NCBI RefSeq assembly: GCF_000003815.2
Contig: NC_049985.1
Span: 21,713,945-21,777,944 of the forward strand
Source of the DNA: Branchiostoma floridae
Lineage: Eukaryota > Chordata > Leptocardii > Amphioxiformes > Branchiostomatidae
Direction of reading: 5' to 3'
DNA: 64,000 bases
Each line of letters starts with the position of its first letter. The first letter of the stretch is position 1. This document shows positions 1 through 11,500 of this stretch, in pieces. Made by a program: the position numbers and the translations under genes. Below the pieces are notes generated by a model. The model did not search any database, was not told the DNA's origin, and saw only the letters and a list, made by a program, of their open reading frames with translations.

Positions 1-168
1 GATTTTTGTCCGTCAAGGTGGAAGGATTGGTTTTAAAATTTTTCCGTCACACGCAGCAAATTTCCGTCAATTGACGGAAAAACGGACGCTAGCTAGAGCC
101 CTGTCCTAGACAGGGTCTTGAGTGCAGCCTATACAATACACCTTAGGGAGCTTCTGCTAAATTAGTTT

Positions 169-309
169 GAGGTTTCCACTTTTGTGGGTGTGGCCTCTAA
201 GCAGCTGTCAGCCAGTCAAAGAATTGGCTTTATTTTACAAAAACATTTAGATTCTCTGATTGGCTGACAGCAGCTGGTTAGAGGCCATGCCCACAAAAGC
301 GGAAACCTA
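169..309. mobile_element. Hairpin MITE-like inverted repeat
   Basis: Left arm (about 170-225, beginning AGGTTTCCACTTTTGTGGG) and right arm (about 250-308, ending GGAAACCT) are imperfect reverse complements around a short AT-rich loop. The whole unit could fold into one long hairpin and has no coding potential. I did not find a convincing target-site duplication. Confidence 0.65.
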
Positions 310-653
310 AGCACGGTTTTGCAGAGCCTATCCATGGTACATTACATTGGCCTCTGGCAAGGCTCTGGGTAGGAGAATAGTTATTATATGTTTAGATATT
401 GATACAGCAGTTGAAATTATACTCTATATGGAAAATGTTCTTATAATCAATTGTGTACTGGTAGACCTTTTTTTTTGTTTTCAAGTGTCACATGGACTGT
501 TTTCTCATCCAGGAAATGCTGTAATGTCTTTACCTTGCATTCTATTCACTCAGCTGTAAATGTTCAGTACATTAACAATGATACACTAACATTTCATCGT
601 TTTTCAAGGTGTCCCAAGTTTCATCCCAGTTAACATTTGAATGTTTTCTTCAG

Positions 654-794
654 GTAAAGCTAGCAGACAACATTCTGAAGTCCTTGACGTCCAAAGCTAC
701 CTACCAGACCCCTCCAGCACTGAAGGGAACATCAGTCAATTGTGTACTCAGGCCTCTGTCAGACAAGGAAGCCAGTACGGGCAAGAAGAAATAA
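654..794 (+). CDS. Probable terminal exon of an unidentified gene entering from the left
   Basis: A pyrimidine-rich acceptor (TGTTTTCTTCAG) precedes an open frame of 46 codons plus a TAA stop. The peptide begins VKLADNILKSLTSKA and ends in a lysine cluster, and its codon choice (AAG, CTG, GAC, CAG, ACC) resembles the TFIIIA exons. There is no start codon and no upstream exon I can defend, so this would be the 3' end of a gene lying mostly outside the window and convergent with TFIIIA. The stop codon lies inside an AATAAA hexamer (about 790-795). I do not recognise the protein. An alternative frame (to 916) is open for longer but looks less protein-like. Confidence 0.4.
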   Translation, partial: VKLADNILKSLTSKATYQTPPALKGTSVNCVLRPLSDKEASTGKKK

Positions 795-2543
795 AGACAA
801 GGCTTTCTTTAACATCTTACATGTCAGAGACACTACAAATGGACACAAGAAATTCTGGCTCGAGAGTACTAAGGAAGAACTCTGTTGTATCAAAAGAGAA
901 CATACTTTTACCTTAAAAGTTTATTATACATGTACTCTTCATGTAGAGGTTCGGCTCCAGCTGTTTTTTGACGTTCTTTTAGGTGTTTTTATCAGGCAGT
1001 GGGGTATATAACATTAGAGAAAACCATGCAAAATAGAAAGCCTGTCAAAAAAATGTTAAAAAACAGCCGGAGCCAAACCTCTGCTTGGAGAGTACCTTTG
1101 TCATATGAGGAATGATGCCTTGTCAATAGGTGGCCGTATGTTATACATGGTAAATAGAATTTTCTTTAGATTTAAATTGGTAGATAGATGAACATCTACA
1201 GTAGTGCAAAGTCAATGGAGAAAACTGTGAAACTGCATTATCTTACATTGTATTTCAGCTGTAGTCTTTCTGAATATAATGTGTAATAGACCTTAGCTTA
1301 GTGAAATACAAAAAAATTAGGACTGAATTTGTTCATGTACTCTTAAGTGTTGTAAAATGCATGTATAATTAATTAAACAAATATGCTGAAGATGTGGATT
1401 TATAGAGAAATTACTTATGTATTGGATAGAACAATATTTATCTACAAGACCATCACCGGCATTTCCCTGCATAATAAAATAATTACTAGTTGCAGCTATT
1501 GTCTGTATAGGAACATACATTCTGGACTTGCAGGTCTATTAAAGGAATTTCAGATAATATAGTCAGTCCTAGCCTGAATGTATAACAAACTGAAAATAAA
1601 GCTACTGCTAGTATTGCTTGCATATTAGTATTATAAACATAAGGAGACTATACCATGTTAAGATGCTTTCTTCTGCTTGAGTTTTGTAAACTGTGCTACT
1701 AAATGCAAGTCTTGATCTATTTGTGTCTATAAAGCTGATTGGATACTTATCACTCTGTGTGTGTCTTCTATGATTTGTAAAAAGAACAGTACTTTTTACC
1801 TCTAAAAACTGAAGTAATGTGTCCCTCATGCCACATGTCTAATCTTGTGTTTTCATGTATGTATTATCATTCATAGTTATTCTCCAAAACAACTTGTTGA
1901 TCAACAAGGAACAAAAAATGACAATAACCAGATTTTTGGTCCTTCGAGGAACTGTTTAATGTGAATCAATATAAATTGATATATTTTTCCAATATACTAG
2001 TACAAAAGTATGAGTCAACTTCAAACCAGAAGGTGTCAAATATTTCTTCATTATTACTGAATATATTCATGATGTATTTTCATCATACAATGTACAATAT
2101 ATATTGCAAAGTGTCATATGTAAATATAGAAATTTAATGACAACTTTGATGCTCTGATTGAATTGTACAAATTTCAGAAGTGATCAAGAAAATCTATATT
2201 TTAGTAAATTCTTTTCTAGGCTAGATTGGTTCCACTTTTACATCCAAGTTCTGCGTTCGTCTAGTACACTTTCACCTGATTCAACATCAGGTGAAAAGAT
2301 ATGGGATATGGTAGAATATAATATGGTCTGTACATATTTCCATACGTGCAATAGAAACTTATGAATGTACTAGTACAATGTACTGAGGTATTTTTGGCAA
2401 AGATACTGTCAAACACTTTGTAAAGTGTTTTTAGATTAGTGGGTCTTCATTGCAAAACTACACACCACTTCATTACACTTTAATATCTAGCAATGAAAAA
2501 CTTGCTTAACAAAGACTTCCATTGATATGAAACATCCATCTCG
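795..2543. other. Intergenic region between convergent genes
   Basis: About 1.75 kb of AT-rich DNA between the putative plus-strand terminal exon and the TFIIIA stop codon. Apart from the MITE at 945-1082 I see no exon-like ORF. An ATTAAA hexamer on the minus strand (plus-strand TTTAAT at 2479-2484), about 60 bases past the TFIIIA stop, is a weak poly(A)-signal candidate. Confidence 0.5.
945..1082. mobile_element. MITE, AGAGGTTCGGCTCC family (copy 1 of 3)
   Basis: Terminal inverted repeats AGAGGTTCGGCTCCAG and CGGAGCCAAACCTCT enclose a non-coding core. Two related units occur at 30401-30540 and 35696-35857, both with a core containing a GAAAGCCYGATAAA-like stretch. Non-autonomous; superfamily not determined. 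Confidence 0.65.
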
Positions 2544-5500
2544 TCATACCATCACTCTCAGTTGGGTGTCTTCTGATAATTGCTCTCTACCATCCGACCC
2601 TTTTGCTTCTGTAGTTTCATCACAACAACTTCGATCCCCTGTAGCTTCATTCTTGCTACCATCCATACAAACTCCTTCATCAACATACTCTATTGCCCCA
2701 ATAAGAAGACTACCCTCATCTCCATCAGTAGATTTTTGCGAACTTTGTTCTACTGCTGGTTTGTCTATAGTTGACTCTATACAGCTCTCTTTTTCTTGAC
2801 TATCCTCTACCATATCTTCATCAGTATGTTTTTGAGGACTTTGTTCTACTGCTGGCTTGTCTATAGTTGACTCTATACTGCTCTCTTTTTCTTGTTCTAC
2901 TGCTGGCATATCCATAGTTGACTCTACACTGCACTCTTTTTCTTGACTACCCTGTTCCATATCTTCATCAGTAGATTTTTGTGGACTTTGTTCTATTCCT
3001 GGCTTGTCTATAGTTGACTCTATACTACTCTCTTTTTCTTGACTACCCTCTGCCATATCCTCATCAGTATGTTTTTGAGGACTTTGCTTTGCTGCTGGCT
3101 TGTCTATAGTTGAATCTACACTACTCTCTTTTTCTTGACTTGTGGTACCCTCTTGTTCAGATGGTTCGTCACATTTGCTGCTATTGTCTGGGGTAGTGAC
3201 TTCCTTTACAACCTGGATCAAAGGTGGATCTTCTACGTCTTCTTCCAGGCTTGGTGGCTCCTTGAAGCCCAACAGCTTAGCAGCGTAGTTCTTCTTTTTC
3301 TGAGAAAAAAATTCAAAGAAAAAACATTGAAAATGGCTGAACTTGACATTGTGTACCTTGATTTAGGACTTTGGTGATACTTCATTATTTCTGAACCAAA
3401 CTTTTGTGAGTCTAAGAAACGCTCAAGTCTCAGACTACTTACCCTTGGAGGGAGACTGGCGTTGGCATCGTGGACTGCCTTCACATGTCTTCTCAAGGAA
3501 ATCTAAGGAGAACCAACAATGGCTAAGTCATTACAGAGTGGAAACTGACTAAATGTAACTACTGGATTCCAGGCTACCAGAGTTACCAAACAAAAATTTT
3601 CCTGTCAATAGGAAATTTTGGTACTATTGACAGGATGTTCCTGCAAGTAAATATTGTCAATAGTACTAGTAACAATACAGGAGTTGACCATGGATCAGCA
3701 GCGACCCCTAGCAGCAAAGATGTGCTACTGCACCCTGCATGTGAAGGAATGCTTTAGAGACGAGTGTCAGAAACAATTTGACAGTTACTGTACAGGATTG
3801 TCACAGGCATCAGTCTTTACGAAAAATGACTAAACTTACCTCATGCGCAAATGTTTTACTACAGTCCTGCTGGGTACAGGTGAAGGGACGTTTGGACTCG
3901 TGGTAACTCTGGATGTGGGTCTTCAGGTTGGACATCTGTAGAGGGGATCAAAATCACAAGGGTACTTTTTATTGAAGTAATCTTTGCAAAAAAAGATTTG
4001 TTCAGCTCACCCAATATACCACTAGGCATGGAAGGATCTAAGTCTAAGTAAGGCCATGTCGATTTGAAAAAGATGATACACGTGAGCTTGCACACAAAAG
4101 AAAAGTTTGGCCCCCCCCCCCAAAAAAGTTTACTTCATTATGAAACCTAGTTGGTTAGGAAGGTTGAAAAAATAATTGAACGCACAGAATATTGCATGCT
4201 GAACATTAGATTCTTCCATTTTTGTTCTTTCAACTCTTCTTTGACCTCTGAAATCTTCTTTGGAATTTTGACATTACTATCTGTTTTCTGATATTTGCTT
4301 GATGCAATCCACAGCATGTTTTTGCTTATTTTGAAGCTGCTTTGTATAAGTTACCGTACAGTTGAAAACTTTTTTGTTAATGGCCAAAAATTGATGCGCA
4401 CGTGCATGTCATCCATATAATCATACCAACAGAGCCTAAGTAACATGTAAGTACATGGAGGGAAAAAGCATAAGTCTAAGTTTTCTTTCAATGGAACAGA
4501 TTTTGAAACAATCCAAGAGTTTTGAGACTGACCTTTGTGTACGACCTCTTGCACTTCTTGAAGGGACAGGGGAAGACATCACGTGATGGGGAGTGGATCA
4601 GGGCATGCTGGGTCAACTGTGGGGAATAAAACAGATACAAGTACTCAAATGATGTCTATCACATATAAAAACAGACACAAGTATTCAAATGATGTCTATC
4701 ACATATAAAAACAGACACAAGTATTCAAATGAATGTCTATCTGACATAAAAACAGACACAAGTATTCAAATGAATGTCTATCACATATCAGGGCTCGAAA
4801 TACTGGGTGCATGTGCACCCAGGTGCACCCAAAATTGGAGCTGTGCACCCAATTGTTTTCAGTGGGTGCACAGGGTGCACCCAAATATTTTCTTAGGTTT
4901 ATGTATGGAAAGATATCAAGTATACTAGTATACATCATATTCTTGACATCTAAGTGTTAGAAAGATAATAAAAATGTCTGTCATGGTACTTGTTTAAGAA
5001 TTTGATAGCTTGTAACTAGGTTTTGTTATTAGTTTATTTTTTACATTCTACTTAGATTTAAGTGGTGCACCCAATCATTTTTTGGTGCACCCAATTTTTT
5101 AAGCTGGGTGCACCAGTGCACCTAATCCCAAATATGAATTTCGAGCCCTGCATATGAAAACAGACACAAGTATTCAAATGAACGTCTATAACATATAAAA
5201 ACAGATACAAGTATTCAAATGAATGTCTATCACATCAGGGCCCATGCACTGAACCTCTCTGAACTGTGACGGTGGTAGATTCCATTTTCCTTACACCTTT
5301 GATTCACTGGTGACATCATCAAGCTTTGAGATTCTAGAAAGTCAGCGCAGAGGATCAGACTTTTGAAGAAGGTCGGTGAGATCGACTGAACATTCATGGT
5401 GGGTGTTTTCTTTGTGTTTGAAAAAAGCTCAAATTTTTTCACTATTCAAATGAATGTTTATCACATCAGGGCCCAGCAACCCTCTCTTAATCGTAACAGT

Positions 5501-8500
5501 GGTACATTCCATCTTCCTGCCACCTTTGATTCACTTCTGACATCATCATGCTTCTGGATTGCAGAAAGTCAGTGCAGTGAATCAGACTTATGACAAAGGT
5601 TGGCGTCGTAATCAACAGAAAATTAATGCTGAGTGTTGAAACAAAGCTTAAATTGTATAACTTGCAACAGTTCTTCAATTCTAGCTTCAAAAGACATCAG
5701 TAACTTTTTTTCAGTACTTACTCTGCACTGCATGGAGAACTCCTTTCCACATACTTCACACTTGTGACCTATAGGGACATAAATGTTAGTCATTTTATAA
5801 TTATGAGAAAAAAATCGAAACCTATATAGAGCATTATCATACAGACAGGCGACATTGGCCAATCAGAAGGCCCAATTTCATGTTGGTTGATTCGCTCACT
5901 CAGTGGTTTTATCCATGGTTATGGCAAAGGACCATGCATTATGACACCATATGCACCTTGGGGCGGGTCATTAACCCTTGATTAGGTGCACTGCACTTCT
6001 ATGTAGAAAAGTCATAAAAAGCTATGTCAAGTGTTGCTCAATACATTTACATCAATTACATGCTTTAGTTTGTAACACTAGAAAAGAAAAACTGTATCAA
6101 ACACATGCGAGTACATAAGTGTACCTATCCTAGTTTTCAGAATCTCAAAAAACTGTATGCAAACAAATATCATAGTATGTCCAGGACATGGACACATACT
6201 CGTGTGGCGTGGGTGTTGCTCCTTCATGTGAGCCTGCAGTACCGACCACTTTTCAAAGGTGGCCTCACAGTCCTGTATGCGACATGAGTATCCTAGGGAA
6301 AAATGAGTCCATTGATATACAGGGATCAACACAATGTAGGAGAACAATTCATTTTATATCATGCAGTCGAGTGGTTTGTTACCCAATCGCTGGACTCTAG
6401 AGTTTGGGACTTCTAATCCTGGCTGCTGTCACCAAAGACAGACATTGACAGACACAAAAGGGTCGACGTCATATCAAATTTAAGTACAAATATATAAACA
6501 AAAAACACTGAACTTCTAAAAGTACTCTCACCTCTGTGAACTTTCAAATGACTTTTCAACTTGCTGGGAAGCAGGAACCTCTTGTTACATTTATCACACC
6601 TATGGTACAAGAAAAAAAGGATATGGAATAACTAGCAAACTATTAAAATAAAGTATAGTAAAGGAGTATAAAGAAAAAAGAAACCCAGCCATGGTTTTAG
6701 ACAACAATGATTAAATATCATCAGATTCTTACCCATTTTCTGAATATCTACTTAAATTTTGTAAGTGAAAAACACCTGCTCTATACTTTAGGAAGAAGCA
6801 ATTCTTACATTTCTACTTTACTTTCTCTTTCTTGGTCAGAACCAATTGTAGAACAATTCAGAATGGCTTACTTTATGATCTAGGTTTGGTGATTATTGTA
6901 TGACTGTCAATCGTGTGAAAGTAATTTTTTGTACTTAGTACTTTCATGAATTGTTGTTTGATCAGTCAGCTTTTAATTAAATGTGCTACCTTGATTAGAA
7001 TGATGTGAAAAGAGTGTGAGATAGGGCTTTGTACCTAAATACCCGTACCTGTACCGTACCTATAAAATTGATTAGGTATAGCCTGGAATCCAGCCGTGTT
7101 GTGCTTTGGTCGCTCTGCTTCCTTGCGAACACGTCTGGCATTCGTTAGCATTGGAACGGTCGGTCCATACGTCACTAATAATAATAATGCGGGAAAGATA
7201 GAAGTAGTGTTCCGTTCGATTACGAACTGTAAACATGATTCTGTGTGTTCGATTTCCACCTTGGTGATGCTTTGCGAAGGGGGCTTGGAGCCAACAGCCA
7301 ATCAGAAATCGCGCACATAAAGTGTGCGAATATTCAAATGCCGATCGTTCCAATGCTAACGAATGCCAGACGTACTGGCAGGAGCAGAGCGACCAACGCA
7401 CAGTACGGCTGGATTCCAGGCTAGATTAGGTACAGGTCCAAACCTAAACACCTAATGTACCTGTACCTGCACCTAAACAAATCAAATCACTGTTGAAGTC
7501 AACACTTTTTGAGACTAAAGATAAGTAAATTTAGCGAACCAAACCAAAGATGACAACTATGATAATCGTGTTGTTCAAAATTAAGAAAACTTTGTGTTGA
7601 CGTTCGAATATTTAAATCCTCATACAAATATGACAATTTCTCAATAAAAAAGACAGTTTGCTACATTTATAACTTACAGATAATTGATCAAACTTGCTTA
7701 GGTACATGTAAGGGTCCGGACCTGTACCTAAACCCGTGTACCTGTACCTGTAGCTAAAATCTATTAAGGTACACCGATCTAGTGTGAGATTCAGCTGATA
7801 GAAAAGCCGGTACAATAATCCATTCAGTCAGTCAACTTACGGGAAGGGCAGCACGCCTGTATGCTCGTACTCATGGATCGTGAGATCACGGTGTTTCTTG
7901 AAACCCTTGCCACAGTCAGCGTGGGTACACTGTCCAAATAAAAGTAAAACACATGAAAATGATACAAGTTTCAACATCAGTACATTTTGTATATAGCAGA
8001 ATTCTTTGTATACAACTAGTAGGTACTTATTACATAGCTTACGTTGCGATGTCTTTTGAAGGTGTCTGAGAGACATAGAAACGTAAGCTATGTCAGTACC
8101 TACTGGTTGTGTACAAAGAATTCTCCTATATCCTATGTTCTACCAACCTGATGAAACTATTCTCGGTTCAACATCAGTGTTCCTTTGCAGAGGTCCGAAG
8201 TTAATACAATAATTTATGTTGGAGTTTTCTTTTACACAACCAGCTTTTTGGCACCAGCTGACGTTTTGATGTCTGTCAGACATCTTCCTCAGAGCTTCTT
8301 TCACCACGCATACCGGCAAGAAGCAGAACTCCAGTTAGAAGCTCTGAGGAAGATGTCTGACAGGCATTGAAACGTCAGCAGGTGAGAAAAATTGGTTGTG
8401 TAAAAGAAAACTCCTGTGTCCTATGATCTACCGACCTGATGAAGTTATTTTCAGAAATAATTTATGTTTCTGAGGAAGCCTTAAAGTTTGTAGATTACAA

Positions 8501-11500
8501 GTATAAACTGTGATAGTATTTTCTTCAGGTTAGTGATACTTGATTATTTGTTTGTTTGTTTGTTTGAACCTTTGTTTATTCATATATGACAAGATAAACT
8601 GTACCTTATATGGCTTCCCCTGGTGCTGATGTTTCCTGGCGATGTGTTTCTTTAGGTTAGTGGTACTGACGAACTGGTCACTGCAGCCTGCCCAGGTACA
8701 TCTTGGGATGGATACAAGAACACAAGAACATCAAGTCACGGACAAAATTCTTCCTCTGTGCTACTGATACGTAAAATCTAAAAACAATCACATTGATTAT
8801 ATGCTGTCCATGTTTCCTTTTCTTCAATTTGAATAAAAGCTGTCAGAAGTGAACTGAAGCTAACAAGATGTCATTCCACGCTAGCGTTATCAAACAATGC
8901 TTCTGACAGGATGTGCATGTCAAGAAGAATTTTTTTGCACTATGAAATCAACATTCCTGTCAATTTGGGCTCTATTGACAGGATGTTCCTGTAAGACTAA
9001 GCATTCTTAAATAATGTCTCTGTGACCGATTGAAGCAACCTTGTTGTTTGATCATCTAGATCCAATTCCGTGGATCCGTGGGCCTGAGTTCGATCCCAGG
9101 GTCGGCTCAGCTCGGACATGTTGTAAGGGATGCTATCGTCTTTTGGTTCCGGTTCAGAGTTTTTTTTAGGATTTGGGGCCAATTTGACTGTCTCTGAGAA
9201 AAGCACTAGCGCTTCTCAAAACATCGTTTTTCGGATAATTCAGTGTTTCCGATAGAAAAGTGTGTGTTGTCGCTGACCGACAGACTCATTTGACATTTTC
9301 TGTAGAAATGCTATTTTTGGTAAAAAACATCAAAAATGTAAGCTTTTCATCCAAAAATTGCTAATTTGGGGCCATTTTTTACAGGCCGCTACACGGAAAA
9401 AATGAGTTTTCCTGGGATAATGACTGATATGGCAATGAAGGTCAAGACTTCTTCTGTATACTGAGTGAAAAGGAAAAAAAGTTATCCGATGGCGCTAAAA
9501 GTAAAACACCCCAAACGCACATAGAACGCACGATCTGGGTAATCAGGCGACAAAACGCTTTACCGCTATCGCGCGCACTAATACCAGGAAGTGTTCGCCG
9601 CACGATCAAATCTCCGACACCATAAAACGCTACGAACAACAAGCATTTGGAGCGGAAGAACGGTTAAAAGGACGAAAAGGCGAAATTTAGTCGAGACAGA
9701 AAAAGCACAGGACAGTGACCGGGCTGACCAACGTGTCCCCGGCGGGGAGGAGGGGAGCGTGACCCCGATGGACAGGCTAAGCCATTACGTTACGTGAGAT
9801 TAAGTGAAAATTCCACCGTACAAATTTAAAAATACGCAGGGACGGGGTTCATTACCGCATAGGAAACATTGTCATGATACAACAAGAAAAGATTTAACAG
9901 CGAAAAGCCGAAATTTGGACGGAAAAGTAAACGCACATGGCATTGGCCGAGCTGCAACCGTACGGAGTCAGAACAAGGACGGAATGGGGTCCAATTCGCC
10001 GGTGTGGGGACCATTGTGGCAAATAGACTTTACAAGGTGGTAAACGGACTTTTAGGAGTCTCACTCTCCTCGCTCTTGTACTGGAGCGGTCTACAAGTCT
10101 AACCTAGGGTAGGATTTGACGCAAACACTTTCTCAACTCTCACCGTAACATCAAGGCTCGAAACAAGGTGGATTTCCAAGTTTACATTCTCTTTATTCGG
10201 AACTCCGTACGATGTGTGACATTGCTCAACATCAAAGGCACTACGGAATACAACTGAGTATCAAAGTATGGAACAAACACAATACACATTGTCAATCTTA
10301 AACCTGGAATCTCTAGCAAAGGGGACCCTCCCAAAGCAAAGCGAATTTAGTCAAGTTCTAGCCAAAACAAAGCGAATTTAGTTACAACAGCGCTCGTCAG
10401 AGATAGAACCGGCAACTCTTACCGAAGTGGTCAGTAGCTTGGAAGAGATGAACCGACGCTGTCTGAGATAGACAGCAAACGCGAAGTACACTAGTCATTT
10501 TAACGGATGAGTCAGAATGTGCAGTCCGCCTCAGCAGAGCTCTCGGTGCCGCCCGACCGCCCGCCCAGAGGGCGGGCGATCCGACGGAGCCAAACGTCTG
10601 GAGAAGGTCTTCGGGAAAGAGTCGAATCAGAAGAGGAAGAAGACAGCGAGGAACCCTACTTTTTAGCTCCAAGCTAGCATCTAATTTAGGAGGAAGCCAA
10701 ACAGAATGTGTGATGATTGGACAGGAGTTTAGATTGAGGGCGGAGACACGCTGACTCATTTACATGTGTGACGTCATACAAGGAGAAACTTTATGTAACA
10801 ATCAGGGGGAGTTCCGTTAAAGACGGGGGAAGCTCCACCCAGGGGCGATTCACTAACTAAAGGTAATGGGCTTAAAGTAGTGTCTGCTACAGTCTTATTC
10901 TTAGGGACTATTTGGTCATCTGGTCACTTGAAATTCCGAACCGGAACCTTAATTTTTTGGAAGGGATGTAAAATGTGGGGTCCTGTGTTGTCGGAGGTGC
11001 CTTGAGCACATGAACAGCCTCATTACTCAAATTGGGTACCTACTGGCTGCAATAATGCACCAAGGTGAAATAATACAACATAATTAACAAGAGTTGATCA
11101 TGGAGCAGCAACGACCCCTAGCAGTAAAGATGTGCTATTGCACCATTCATGGAAACAAGTGCTAGAAAAATAACACCTACCAGTGATATTCTGTGAGGCT
11201 TGAAATCTTTTATCTAAAATGAATCATGATTAATGTAATAATTCATAACTCACCGAACTTGTTTGACCCCAGAATGGGAGAGTTCATGTCTGGAGAGGTT
11301 GCGCTTTCTGGTGAAAGTTTTGTCACAGCCGGGCTCGCTGCAGGCGAACGGTCTCTGAAACGTTCAAAATGTAGCGTCATGCAAAATACCTTCCAGGGAC
11401 AAATAGATATCGTGACTTTTTGGAGAAGTTTCTTGGACAGGTATGAAAAGGTTCCAGTTTGGGCCGCTTTTAAAATTTAACTCACATATTTTGACATTTA

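Noticed and set aside
8085-8460. Possible hammerhead ribozyme (CTGATGA plus GAAAC motifs)
   Set aside because: The conserved pieces are not spaced or paired as a hammerhead requires on either strand; needs a covariance search to revisit.
9018-9112. Functional tRNA gene
   Set aside because: The B box is good, but the acceptor and D arms do not pair; more likely a SINE remnant.
10397-10759. 120-codon minus-strand ORF
   Set aside because: It coincides with the GC-rich part of the candidate LTR and has no recognisable domain.
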